This document shows, piece after piece, positions 23,628-31,602 of a stretch of 61,407 bases of DNA. A program made the translations under genes and the position numbers. Where the stretch lies: assembly GCA_025055575.1 (NCBI GenBank), contig JANWWP010000030.1:1-61407 (forward strand). Reading direction: 5' to 3'. Under the pieces are notes generated by a model, which was not told where the DNA came from, ran no database searches, and saw only the letters and a program-made list of their open reading frames with translations. The stretch comes from Flavobacteriales bacterium. GTDB lineage: Bacteria; Bacteroidota; Bacteroidia; CAIKAF01. The stretch's first letter is position 1. Every line of letters starts with the position of its first letter.

Positions 23628-25208
23628 CTAATCCGGAAACAGGAGTCCTGAACAAGGAAAAACTTTCTGGGGCTGCCCTATGGACGTTTTGAAAATATCT
23701 TCGAGGCGTTGTATATCTGCAAAACGGGCCCTATCGTCACGAAAAGCGGTGAATCCCTGCCTTTCCATTCCCTGTATCCATTGGCGGCTGTGGGATGCGG
23801 AGGCCTGACGCAGGGATGCATCATTAAATATTTGCAACAGGGCCATGTGCAGCACCGCTAGAATCCTGTAGTTGTTGGCAATTACACGGCGTGTGAGCAA
23901 GGCGGCATTGGCGCCCATGCTCACAATATCCTGGTTGTCATTGTTGTTGGGAATACTATGAATGCTCATAGGATTGGCCAAGGTTTGGTTTTCCGCGGCA
24001 GAGCTGACGGCCGTGAACTGAATGCCTTGCAGTCCAAAATTGAGCCCGGGCCGCCCCAGATTGGCAAAAGGTGGAAACCCATTATTCAGCTTGGGATTCA
24101 TGACAAAATTTAACTGGCGCTCAGCCAAAAGACCCAGTTTGGTGAGACCGATACGGAGTTTGTCCATTTCATAAGCCACATAATCCCCATGGAAGTTGCC
24201 GCCATGAAACACATCCTGCCGGATGGCATCCACCACAGGATTATCATTCACCGAATGGGCTTCGCGCAGGAGCACTTCTGTGGCGGTTTCGACAGCTTCC
24301 AGCACAGGCCCGAGAATCTGAGGGACACATCGCAGGGAATAATATTCCTGGATTTTATCTTTTAGGATACTGCCAAAAGACTCTTTTTCATAAAGATGCT
24401 GATGGCGTAGCCTTGTGAGTCCGGAATCCTTCAAAAAACTCCGCATGAAGGCGGCTATCCGCAACTGGCCAGGATGGGGCCGGGCTTCGGCCAAAGGTTC
24501 TGAAAAGTGATCTGTATAACATCGCACCGCTTCATTGAGCAGGGCAGAAGCCACAGAGGCCAGGTAAAGCTGATGGCGGGCGTGCAGGATATTCAGCAAA
24601 GCCAGAGCGGTCATGCAAGCCGTACCGTTCATAATGGCCAAGCCTTCGCGGATATGCACTTCCATAGGTTTAAGGGACAATTGTCCTAAGACATCACTGG
24701 CTGGAAGACGGACTTTTTGGTAGTACATGTCGCCTTCACCGATGAGCCCCAAGGCCACATGGGCCAGCTGAACCAAATCGCCGCTGGCGCCTACGCCTCC
24801 AATTTCAAAAATCACCGGCGCTGCCTCTTGGTTGACTAAGTGTTGCATCAATCGCAACGCTTCCGGATGAATTCCGGATTGGCCTTGGGCCAGGGTCACC
24901 AGGCGCACCACGAGAGTGGCCCGGCATTCTTCCGGGGACAGCGCTGCACCGCCGCCCGAGGCGTGGCTGCGGATCAGATTATATTGCAGTTCTTTTTGAT
25001 GACGCTGATTGATACGGTACGGCGCCATGGGGCCAAAGCCGGTGTTGATGCCATAAATCACCTTACCCTTGTTGAATTCCGCCAGAAAGCGATAACTTCC
25101 TTCGACGCGTTTCCACACCGGTTCAGACAGATGAATTGTGCCTCCCCCCAAGACGATATCTCGGAATGTTTCCAGGGACAGAATTATTTTATCCGAATCG
25201 CTCATCAT
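23628..25208 (-). CDS. Aromatic amino acid ammonia-lyase (tyrosine/histidine type)
   Basis: A 526-residue MIO-dependent lyase. The self-cyclising Ala-Ser-Gly is seen in GGVGASGDLVQLAHVAL near residue 141. Other active-site parts are KVIYGINTGFGPMA (catalytic Tyr), LQYNLIRSHASG (substrate-selectivity loop with Ser-His), KIQEYYSLRCVPQILGPVLE, NDNPVVD and HSIPNNNDNQDIVSMG. Its sequence is much closer to the flexirubin-pathway tyrosine ammonia-lyase of Flavobacterium johnsoniae than to catabolic HutH, although both share the Ser-His loop. Likely product is p-coumarate from tyrosine, or urocanate from histidine. No hutU/hutI lies nearby. It is divergent from a halogenase-like flavoprotein with 48 nt between starts. 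Confidence 0.9.
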   Translation of the reverse strand: MMSDSDKIILSLETFRDIVLGGGTIHLSEPVWKRVEGSYRFLAEFNKGKVIYGINTGFGPMAPYRINQRHQKELQYNLIRSHASGGGAALSPEECRATLVVRLVTLAQGQSGIHPEALRLMQHLVNQEAAPVIFEIGGVGASGDLVQLAHVALGLIGEGDMYYQKVRLPASDVLGQLSLKPMEVHIREGLAIMNGTACMTALALLNILHARHQLYLASVASALLNEAVRCYTDHFSEPLAEARPHPGQLRIAAFMRSFLKDSGLTRLRHQHLYEKESFGSILKDKIQEYYSLRCVPQILGPVLEAVETATEVLLREAHSVNDNPVVDAIRQDVFHGGNFHGDYVAYEMDKLRIGLTKLGLLAERQLNFVMNPKLNNGFPPFANLGRPGLNFGLQGIQFTAVSSAAENQTLANPMSIHSIPNNNDNQDIVSMGANAALLTRRVIANNYRILAVLHMALLQIFNDASLRQASASHSRQWIQGMERQGFTAFRDDRARFADIQRLEDIFKTSIGQPQKVFPCSGLLFPD

Positions 25209-25256
25209 TCATCAGACTTGGTTTATTTTCGGGGCAAATAAACTAAAGATTTATTT

Positions 25257-26501
25257 GTGGAATCGGCAGACGTACTGGTCATTGGTGCCGGACCTTCCGG
25301 GTCGGTGGCAGCCGCAATTTTGAACAAACATGACCTCAGGGTTCAGGTCGTAGAGAAGGAATGTTTTCCCCGTTTCGTCATTGGAGAGAGTCTTATACCC
25401 AGAGTCATGGATCATTTTGAGGAGGCCGGCTTTCTTCCGGTCTTACACCGGTATAACTGGCAGAAAAAGTTTGGCGCCCGCTTTAAGAAAGGCGATGTGT
25501 GGTGTGAATTTGATTTCAGCGATCGTTTCACGGAAGGCTGGTCTTGGACCTGGCAGGTGCCCAGGGCCGAGTTCGACCATGTGTTGGCGCAGGAGGTGCA
25601 AAACCGGGGTATTCCCATTTCTTTCGGCACCGCTGTTAAAAATATTGAGTGGGAAGGAACGGAATCGCTGACCACCGTGGAGGGACCAGACGGAGTTTCA
25701 AGGAAAATTAAAGCCCGTTTCATTGTAGATGCCAGCGGTTATGGGCGTGTGATCCCCAGGCTTCTGGGTCTGGAGCGCACGTCACCCTTGCCCCCCCGTA
25801 AGGCTTTGTTTGTGCACTGCAGGGATGAAAAACGTCCCCGGGGCCGCGAAGGTTGGATGATTTCCTTTGTCGTTCACCGGACGGACGTGTGGATTTGGGT
25901 GATCCCTTTCAATAATGGAATTACTTCTGTGGGGGTGGTGGGAGATCCCGGATTCATCAACCAGTTTGGGGAAGATCCGGAAGAAGCCCTGCGTGCCATT
26001 CTTGAGGAAGACCCCAACTACCGCGATCGCTTTCGTGGAACCGAATTTCTTTGGGAGCCTCGCGTTATCGAAGCTTACTCTGCCACCACCAGCGATATGT
26101 ATGGGCCAGGTTTCGCAATCGTGGGGAACAGCGTAGAATTTCTTGATCCGGTCTTCTCCTCCGGTGTGATGTTCGCCACCGAAACGGCAGCCCTGGCGGC
26201 CCGCCTGGCAGCGCGTCAGCTAAAAGGAGAGACTGTGGACTGGGACACCGAATATGTGGCCTATGTGCAAAAAGGGGTTCATACCTTTCGAACCTATGTG
26301 AAAGCTTGGTATGATGGGGCGTTGCAGGATGTTTTTTTTGCGCCGGATCCCAATCCGGAGGTGAAACGGCAGCTCAGCAGTATTTTGGCGGGTTATGTGT
26401 GGGATGAGAACAATCCTTTTGTGAGTAAACACGAAACACAAGTGTACAAGCTGAGCCGATTTATCAGGAGCCGTGCGTCGTTGGTTGGAAGTCCTCAATG
26501 A
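25257..26501 (+). CDS. Tryptophan-halogenase-like FAD-dependent oxidoreductase
   Basis: A 414-residue flavoprotein starting at GTG 25257, only a few codons before the FAD-binding motif VLVIGAGPSGSVAAAIL. ECFPRFVIGESLIPRVMDH matches the early region of flavin-dependent halogenases and geranylgeranyl-reductase-like monooxygenases. SWTWQVPRAEFDHVL and FIVDASGYG are further family marks, and GPGFAIVGNSVEFLDPVFSSGV is the second FAD-contact region. The WxWxIP motif that keeps true halogenases from acting as monooxygenases corresponds here to VWIWVIPFNNG, so halogenation cannot be excluded. Similar genes sit beside ammonia-lyase genes in flexirubin/aryl-polyene clusters. Its 3' end overlaps trmB by 7 nt. 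Confidence 0.85.
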   Translation: MESADVLVIGAGPSGSVAAAILNKHDLRVQVVEKECFPRFVIGESLIPRVMDHFEEAGFLPVLHRYNWQKKFGARFKKGDVWCEFDFSDRFTEGWSWTWQVPRAEFDHVLAQEVQNRGIPISFGTAVKNIEWEGTESLTTVEGPDGVSRKIKARFIVDASGYGRVIPRLLGLERTSPLPPRKALFVHCRDEKRPRGREGWMISFVVHRTDVWIWVIPFNNGITSVGVVGDPGFINQFGEDPEEALRAILEEDPNYRDRFRGTEFLWEPRVIEAYSATTSDMYGPGFAIVGNSVEFLDPVFSSGVMFATETAALAARLAARQLKGETVDWDTEYVAYVQKGVHTFRTYVKAWYDGALQDVFFAPDPNPEVKRQLSSILAGYVWDENNPFVSKHETQVYKLSRFIRSRASLVGSPQ

Positions 26502-27184
26502 TTTTGAGGGAATAATGAAAATTGAACATATTGGATAATCCGGCCTGCGCTGAGGAATTGTGCTTCATACTTAGTGATCACTTGCCGCAGCAGGTGATCT
26601 TCAGGCAGCTGTCTGTGCACATCGGAGTAATATTCAAACAGTCCGAGCTGTTGTTGTTTTATGACCTCTAAAGTGAAGGCCATCAAGTCCGAATTATCCG
26701 TTTTTAAGTGAAGGACCGCATCGGGATGGCAAAATTTTCTGTACCTTTCCAAGAAAGCCGGGTGCGTGAGCCGCTTTCGGGCACGGGAGAGCCCGGGCTG
26801 GGGATCTGGAAAGGGCAGCCAAATTTCATGTACTTGGTCCCTGGGGCCAAAAACGCGGTCTATTAAATGTCCCTGAAGGCGAAGAAAAGCCACATTACCC
26901 AGTTTTTCTTCAAGGGAAATTCGCGCCCCGCGCCAGAGGCGTGCGCCTTTTTTATCTATTCCAATAAATCGCCGATCCGGGAAAAGCCGGGCCATTGCCA
27001 GGGTATATTCACCGGCACCACAGCCCAGTTCTAAAGTCACCGGCCCGCCACCTGCCGGAAAAAATTCCTGCCAATGGTCTTTCAAATAAAAAGATTCCAT
27101 CCCTGAAAGCTGGACAAAATCCGGCTGTACCACATGCGGCATCCGGGCATTCTCCTCAAAACGGCGCAGTTTGTTGCGGCTCAT
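26495..27184 (-). CDS. trmB: tRNA (guanine46-N7)-methyltransferase
   Basis: A 229-residue SAM-dependent methyltransferase that makes m7G46 in tRNA variable loops. SAM motif I is TLELGCGAGEYTLAMARLFP, followed by FIGIDKKGARLWRGA. The catalytic region IWLPFPDPQPGLSRARKRLTHPAFLERYRKF is the TrmB signature (shown in pieces: FPDPQP, RKRLTHPAF). The N-terminus MSRNKLRRFEENARMPHV is typical of the family in Bacteroidota. Its ATG overlaps the SDR stop (ATGA at 27181-27184), and its stop overlaps the convergent flavoprotein gene. Confidence 0.95.
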   Translation of the reverse strand: MSRNKLRRFEENARMPHVVQPDFVQLSGMESFYLKDHWQEFFPAGGGPVTLELGCGAGEYTLAMARLFPDRRFIGIDKKGARLWRGARISLEEKLGNVAFLRLQGHLIDRVFGPRDQVHEIWLPFPDPQPGLSRARKRLTHPAFLERYRKFCHPDAVLHLKTDNSDLMAFTLEVIKQQQLGLFEYYSDVHRQLPEDHLLRQVITKYEAQFLSAGRIIQYVQFSLFPQNH

Positions 27185-27831
27185 CCAGCTGTTAAGATTA
27201 ATTCAGCGGTTCTGGAGACCTGGGGCTTCAGCAGCAATCTGAGAACCTGTCGGGCCACATCCATAGGCTGCAGCATGGCCACAGGCCGGTTAGAAGCTTT
27301 CTTCCAGGCATCGGTGAGCACTGGGCCCGGATATACGTTGATGATGCGAAGAGGTTGCGACGCTTGCTTTTGAAGGGCATGCATCCAACGCATTAGAAGA
27401 CTTTTGCTTTCCGAATAAGAGTAGGCATCGGGTCTTGGTTGAAGGGCCGCCACCGACAAAATATTGACCACGGTGAGGGGCCGCTCCAGATTTTTAAGGA
27501 GAAGTTGCGTGAGCCGCGAAGGAGTATGAAAATTGACGTTCATACAAATATCCCAGGCTTTTGGTTCCCAGGCGGTATCCGCTTCAAAATGCCCCGCGTT
27601 GTGGACTAGGAGATCCGGCGGGTCGTTTTGTTCAAGCCATAATTTCCATTGGGCACAGGCGGCAGTGGGATCCGAAAAATCGCACAACCACATCTGGCTT
27701 TTGGGAGCCTCAGAGCCCTTAAAAGTCCGGCCGTGACGAATGACCATGCTGCCGGACTCTTCCAGAGAGGCGGCAATAGCCTGGCCAATGCCCCGAGTGG
27801 ATCCGGTGACCAAAGCGCGTGGGGGTGTCAT
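27181..27831 (-). CDS. Short-chain dehydrogenase/reductase
   Basis: A 216-residue SDR protein. The cofactor motif TGSTRGIGQAI is at the N-terminus, LLVHNAGHF corresponds to the NNAG motif, and the catalytic set is Ser (NILSVAAL), Tyr and Lys in YSYSESKSLLMRWM. NVYPGPVLT follows as the usual PGxxxT motif. It is short for an SDR, consistent with a compact reductase. Substrate is unknown; FabG-like 3-oxoacyl reduction is possible but cannot be shown. It overlaps trmB and the pseudouridine synthase by 4 nt each, so these genes are co-translated. Confidence 0.88.
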   Translation of the reverse strand: MTPPRALVTGSTRGIGQAIAASLEESGSMVIRHGRTFKGSEAPKSQMWLCDFSDPTAACAQWKLWLEQNDPPDLLVHNAGHFEADTAWEPKAWDICMNVNFHTPSRLTQLLLKNLERPLTVVNILSVAALQPRPDAYSYSESKSLLMRWMHALQKQASQPLRIINVYPGPVLTDAWKKASNRPVAMLQPMDVARQVLRLLLKPQVSRTAELILTAG

Positions 27832-28451
27832 GAATCCGCAAAGGAAAACAAGAGTTGCTGTATTTCTCTGGCGGATAAAGGGCGCAGTTCCCCCGGTTTC
27901 ATTCCTTCAAGAGAAAGTCTGCCCACACTCACCCGTATGAGCCGAAGGGTAGGATGCCCTATAGCGGCCGTCATGCGGCGCACTTGTCTGTTCTTTCCTT
28001 CCCGCACCACAATCTGTAACCAACTATAAGTTTTTCCAGGGCGCACGGCGGGGGGCGGACAACGGGGCGGCAACCACACCGGGGCTGTTGTGAGCTCCGC
28101 CCGGCAAGGGAGAGTCGTGTAATACCCTCTGCCCTTAATTTTGATGCGGACCCCTCTGCGCAAGGCCTCCAGTTTTTCTTCAGAAGGTTGCCCCTCCACA
28201 AGCGCAAGATACGTTTTTGGCAGGGCCGCCCGGGGATTCAATAGAGCCTGGTTGAACCGGCGATCGTCCGAAAGTATCAAAAGCCCTTCGCTGTCTGCGT
28301 CCAGTCGCCCGATAGGATACACTCGGGGCGGGAGTTTGAGGCAATCGCCTAAAGTGGTCTTGCCCGGTTCTTTCGTGAATTTACATTCCACGCCATAGGG
28401 CTTGAAGAAGGCATAGCTATTCTTGGATGGACGGACGATTCGGGGACGCAT
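27828..28451 (-). CDS. rRNA pseudouridine synthase, RsuA/RluE type
   Basis: A 207-residue pseudouridine synthase without an S4 domain, like RluE. The active-site motif is YPIGRLDADSEGLLILSDD with the catalytic aspartate in RLDADS. Other family parts are KTYLALVEGQPSEEKLEAL and IVVREGKNRQVRRMTAAIGHP. It would isomerise a uridine in rRNA, probably 23S rRNA, though the target position is inferred from family only. It leads an overlapping leftward set with the SDR and trmB genes. Confidence 0.92.
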   Translation of the reverse strand: MRPRIVRPSKNSYAFFKPYGVECKFTKEPGKTTLGDCLKLPPRVYPIGRLDADSEGLLILSDDRRFNQALLNPRAALPKTYLALVEGQPSEEKLEALRRGVRIKIKGRGYYTTLPCRAELTTAPVWLPPRCPPPAVRPGKTYSWLQIVVREGKNRQVRRMTAAIGHPTLRLIRVSVGRLSLEGMKPGELRPLSAREIQQLLFSFADS

Positions 28452-28565
28452 TCTTCGGCGTGGGCTGAAAAAATTTACATGAAGGATATGGTGCCATGGA
28501 ATGTATTTTTAAAATATTCAAATTCTTGTTCTTGGGATTTTGAAGCCTTCCGGCAACCCGGCGCT

Positions 28566-28952
28566 TCAGGACGGTGCGGAAACTTTGCGGCGCACCAGAA
28601 AATACCAGTCGTTGGGCAAAGGCAGATATCCAAATTCGAATACAAAAAAGTAGCGGGCCTGTTTAGCGGTTTCATAGATATGGGTATGATACAGAAAATC
28701 AAAGCCCCGCTCGCGGAGCAGGCGTCCGGGAATGCGTCGGGTTTCGAGATTGCCTAAAAAGTGTTCCAGAATCTGACGGTTGCGCAGGAGAATCCGGTGG
28801 ATATGCCGCACGGCGGGTGTCCGGGCGCCGGTGATTTGGCGGTTGTTGTGGGCGCTCCGGCACATATCGTTACAGAATTTTTTATCGGCCCTGCCGCTCA
28901 GGGGCTCGCCGCATTCCAGACAGCGCCTTTCTTCTGCAGGGGGCGGATTCAT
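28566..28952 (-). CDS. Zinc-ribbon protein (DUF2116-like)
   Basis: A 128-residue protein from ATG 28952. The N-terminus carries CLECGEPLSGRADKKFCNDM with a following Cys (CRSAHNNR), a CxxC...CxxxC zinc ribbon of the type in DUF2116-like proteins. A helical part with HIHRILLRNRQILEHFLG follows, and the C-terminal half has YETAKQARYFFVFEFGYLPL and NDWYFLVRRK. I have seen this architecture in Bacteroidota hypothetical proteins. Nucleic-acid or protein binding is possible but unproven. It may be co-transcribed with the pseudouridine synthase, 114 nt downstream. Confidence 0.75.
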   Translation of the reverse strand: MNPPPAEERRCLECGEPLSGRADKKFCNDMCRSAHNNRQITGARTPAVRHIHRILLRNRQILEHFLGNLETRRIPGRLLRERGFDFLYHTHIYETAKQARYFFVFEFGYLPLPNDWYFLVRRKVSAPS

Positions 28953-28977
28953 ATGTACAAAATTGTATATTTTCCTG

Positions 28978-29006
28978 TTGAAACTATCCAAGGGGCTTTA
29001 CTTTTG
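28978..29006 (+). promoter_or_regulatory. Promoter of lpdA with both -33 and -7 elements
   Basis: TTG (28978-28980), an 18-nt spacer and TACTTTTG (28999-29006) match the Bacteroidota promoter pattern TTG-N17-19-TAnnTTTG, 20 nt upstream of the lpdA ATG. It is the best complete promoter in the window. Confidence 0.7.
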
Positions 29007-29026
29007 GCGTGGATTTTATACATTTC

Positions 29027-30430
29027 ATGGAAAATTTTGATGTGGTAGTGATAGGCTCGGGGCCCGGCGGGTATATCGCGGCCATCCGGGCTGCCCAATT
29101 AGGAAAAAAAGTGGCCCTGGTGGAAAAATATCCCACTTTGGGCGGCACCTGCCTGAATGTGGGCTGCATTCCCAGCAAGGCGCTTCTGGATTCCTCTGAG
29201 CATTACCATAATGCCGTCCATCGTTTTCAGGCCCATGGCATAAAAATTCCCCCTCCGGAGCTGGATTTTGCACAGATGATAGCCCGCAAGGCGAAAGTGG
29301 TGGAAGATAATTGCCGGGGCGTGGAGATGCTGATGAAGAAAAATAAGATCACGGTGCTGCATGGCGTGGGCTCTTTTGCTTCGCCGCATCAGGTGCGCGT
29401 GGAGGGGCAAGGGGATTCCCAAATTGTGGAAGCGGCCCACGTCATCATCGCCACGGGGTCTAAGCCTTCTTCCATTCCGGGTGTGGACATAGACAAAAAG
29501 CGGATTATTACCAGTACGGAGGCCTTATCTTTAAAGGAAGTGCCCCACACTTTGCTGGTGATCGGCGGGGGCGTGATCGGCATGGAATTGGGCACCGTGT
29601 ATGCCCGGCTGGGCTCCCGCGTGCAGGTGATCGAGTACACGGATACGCTCATTGGAGCTTTTGACAGGGCGCTCGGGAAAGAGCTTCAAAAGGTGTCGCG
29701 TAAGCTGGGCATGGAGTTTTTCCTGAGTCATAAAGTGCTTCAAGCGGCCTATTCCAATGTGGACAAGGTGCAGGTGAAAGCTTTGGATCCGCAAGGCCAG
29801 GAAGTGACTTTTGAGGGGGATTACTGCCTGGTGGCCGTGGGCCGCCGGCCTTATACGCAAGGCCTGAATCTGGAGGCGGCCGGCCTGTCTCTGGATGAAA
29901 AAGGTTTTGTGCCCGTGGATGAGGAATGCCGTACGAAAGTGCCGCATATCTGGGCTATTGGGGATGTGGTCCGGGGTGCCATGCTGGCACACAAGGCTGA
30001 GGAGGAGGGCGTGGCGGTGGCTGAGCGCATTGCGGGACAGAAACCGCACATCCATTATCCATTGATCCCCAACGTGGTGTACACCTGGCCTGAGGTGGCT
30101 TCGGTGGGCTACAGCGAGGAGCAATTGAAGGCCCAGGGTAGGGCCTACCGCAGCGGCCAGTTTCCTTTCATGGCCAGCGGCCGGGCCCGGGCCAGCATGG
30201 ACACGGAAGGCTTTGTGAAGGTGCTGGCCGATGCGCAATCTGATGAAATACTGGGGGTGCATATCATTGGACCGCGCGCCGCTGACTTGATTGGGGAGGC
30301 TGCACTGGCTATGGAATTTAAAGCGGCAGCGGAGGATATCGGGCGCATTTGCCACGCGCATCCCACCTTCAGCGAAGCTCTGAAAGAAGCCAGCCTGGCC
30401 GCCAGTGGGCTGGGCGCTTTGAATATGTGA
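29027..30430 (+). CDS. lpdA: Dihydrolipoyl dehydrogenase
   Basis: A 467-residue flavoprotein that reoxidises dihydrolipoamide in the 2-oxoacid dehydrogenase complexes and glycine cleavage system. The FAD motif VVVIGSGPGGYIAAIRAAQLG is followed by the redox disulfide GGTCLNVGCIPSKALL. The NAD motif is LLVIGGGVIGMELGTVYARLG, the second FAD segment is HIWAIGDVVRGAMLAHKAEEEG, and the C-terminal HAHPTFSEALKEA carries the His-Glu pair. The start ATG 29027 is preferred over a TTG-type start at 29009. No 2-oxoacid dehydrogenase genes are adjacent. Confidence 0.97.
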   Translation: MENFDVVVIGSGPGGYIAAIRAAQLGKKVALVEKYPTLGGTCLNVGCIPSKALLDSSEHYHNAVHRFQAHGIKIPPPELDFAQMIARKAKVVEDNCRGVEMLMKKNKITVLHGVGSFASPHQVRVEGQGDSQIVEAAHVIIATGSKPSSIPGVDIDKKRIITSTEALSLKEVPHTLLVIGGGVIGMELGTVYARLGSRVQVIEYTDTLIGAFDRALGKELQKVSRKLGMEFFLSHKVLQAAYSNVDKVQVKALDPQGQEVTFEGDYCLVAVGRRPYTQGLNLEAAGLSLDEKGFVPVDEECRTKVPHIWAIGDVVRGAMLAHKAEEEGVAVAERIAGQKPHIHYPLIPNVVYTWPEVASVGYSEEQLKAQGRAYRSGQFPFMASGRARASMDTEGFVKVLADAQSDEILGVHIIGPRAADLIGEAALAMEFKAAAEDIGRICHAHPTFSEALKEASLAASGLGALNM

Positions 30431-30489
30431 GGGTTTTCCAACTGACTGTCTGGGGAAGGTTGGGCGCAGATCTCGTTTTTTTAAAAAAA

Positions 30490-30660
30490 CTTGCGTGAGG
30501 CAGGCGGAGGGCGCCTTGGGGCCACAGGCCCGGGGCGGTGCAGAAGCCTGAGGCCCGGCCGAAGGCTGGCGCACGGGAGCGGCAGCGGACCCCGGAGCCA
30601 CGCCGACCCCGGCGCTTGCGCCGGGGGCACGCCCAAAACTTTTAAAAAAAATGTGGCCGG
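30490..30660. repeat. GC-rich intergenic element with strong hairpin, flanked by A/T tracts
   Basis: Between lpdA and tRNA-Leu lies a block of very high GC bounded by TTTTTTTAAAAAAA on the left and TTTTAAAAAAAA on the right. It contains CCCCGGCGC-TT-GCGCCGGGG (30607-30626), a perfect 9-bp stem, and shorter stems such as GGGCC-ACA-GGCCC. No reading frame in it is convincing. It may be a dispersed intergenic repeat, a terminator of lpdA, or a structured RNA; within this window it occurs once. Confidence 0.45.
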
Positions 30661-30667
30661 GCTTTTG

Positions 30668-30675
30668 TACTTTTG
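30668..30675 (+). promoter_or_regulatory. -7 element for tRNA-Leu
   Basis: TACTTTTG matches TAnnTTTG exactly and ends 7 nt before the mature 5' end of tRNA-Leu. Confidence 0.55.
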
Positions 30676-30682
30676 AGGCCGC

Positions 30683-30766
30683 GCCCGGGTGGCGGAATTG
30701 GTAGACGCGACGGACTCAAAATCCGTTGGTGGCAACACTGTGGGGGTTCGAGTCCCTTCCCGGGCA
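30683..30766 (+). tRNA. tRNA-Leu (anticodon CAA)
   Basis: The 84-nt gene has acceptor stem GCCCGGG/CCCGGGC, a D arm beginning TGGCGGAATTGGTAGACGCG, anticodon stem CGGA/TCCG with loop CTCAAAA giving anticodon CAA (codon UUG), a long class II variable arm (TTGGTGGCAACACTGTG region) and T loop GTTCGAGTC. Position 30766 is the discriminator A; the next three bases are CAA, so CCA is not encoded. The class II arm and anticodon make the leucine call firm. Confidence 0.95.
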
Positions 30767-30781
30767 CAAGAGAGAAGGCGC

Positions 30782-31594
30782 GTGCATTTTTCTGAATTGC
30801 CGGATGACCGATATCCGGAGGCGTCCGCAGCCTTCGGCCGACTCCTGCACATCATGGATACCCTGCGGGAGCGTTGCCCCTGGGACCGTGAGCAGACTTT
30901 GCAAAGCTTACGTCATCTGACCATTGAAGAGGTGTATGAACTGGGGGAAGCCATTCTGCAGGAGGATGATGAGGAACTGCGTAAGGAACTGGGCGATCTG
31001 CTTTTGCACATTGTGTTTTACGCGCGCATAGGGAAGGAGCGGGGCCGCTTTGACATGCGCGAGGTCATTGACCGCTTATGCCAGAAGCTGATTGACAGGC
31101 ATCCCCATATTTATGGGGCTGTGGAAGCCAGGGATGCCGAAGCAGTGAAGCAAAACTGGGAAAAAATAAAGCTCCGTCAGAAAGGGGGGCGCGGGGTGCT
31201 GGAGGGTGTGCCAGCGGCGCTGCCGGCGCTTGTGAAAGCTCAGAGGATACAGGACAAGGCTGCCGGAGTGGGCTTTGACTGGGAGACGCGGGAGCAGGTG
31301 TGGGCCAAGGTGGAGGAGGAAATTCAGGAATTGAAAGCAGCGGAGATGGGGGAGCCGGAAAAAGTGGAAGAAGAATTTGGTGATTTGTTGTTTGCCCTCG
31401 TGAATTATGGCCGGTTTTTGAAACTGAATGCGGAAGATGCTCTAGAAAAAGCCAACCGGAAATTTATACACCGCTTTGGGGCAATGGAGGCCTTGGCCCA
31501 GGCTCAGAATGGCGGATTAGACGGGCTTTCCTTGAAGGAGATGGACCAACTGTGGGAAGCGGTGAAAGCCGCTGAAAAAAAGCGGGTGGTCTAG
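30782..31594 (+). CDS. mazG: Nucleoside triphosphate pyrophosphohydrolase MazG
   Basis: A 270-residue protein with two MazG domains. The first has CPWDREQTLQSLRHLTIEEV and EELRKELGDLLLHIVFYARI (EExxE and ExxD metal motifs). The second has VWAKVEEEIQELKAA and KVEEEFGDLLFALVNYGRF. It hydrolyses (d)NTPs to monophosphate and pyrophosphate and so clears abnormal nucleotides. I start it at GTG 30782 after AGAAGG; earlier in-frame codons fall inside the tRNA-Leu gene and are not coding. aroB follows after 8 nt. Confidence 0.94.
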   Translation: MHFSELPDDRYPEASAAFGRLLHIMDTLRERCPWDREQTLQSLRHLTIEEVYELGEAILQEDDEELRKELGDLLLHIVFYARIGKERGRFDMREVIDRLCQKLIDRHPHIYGAVEARDAEAVKQNWEKIKLRQKGGRGVLEGVPAALPALVKAQRIQDKAAGVGFDWETREQVWAKVEEEIQELKAAEMGEPEKVEEEFGDLLFALVNYGRFLKLNAEDALEKANRKFIHRFGAMEALAQAQNGGLDGLSLKEMDQLWEAVKAAEKKRVV

Positions 31595-31602
31595 CTTGTT
31601 GC

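Noticed and set aside
23628-25208. Naming the lyase hutH
   Set aside because: It shares the Ser-His loop with HutH, but overall it is closer to the flexirubin tyrosine lyase, and no histidine-use gene is adjacent. The symbol is left empty.
30689-30781. N-terminal extension of mazG through the tRNA-Leu gene
   Set aside because: The DNA is tRNA-Leu. MazG similarity begins only after GTG 30782.
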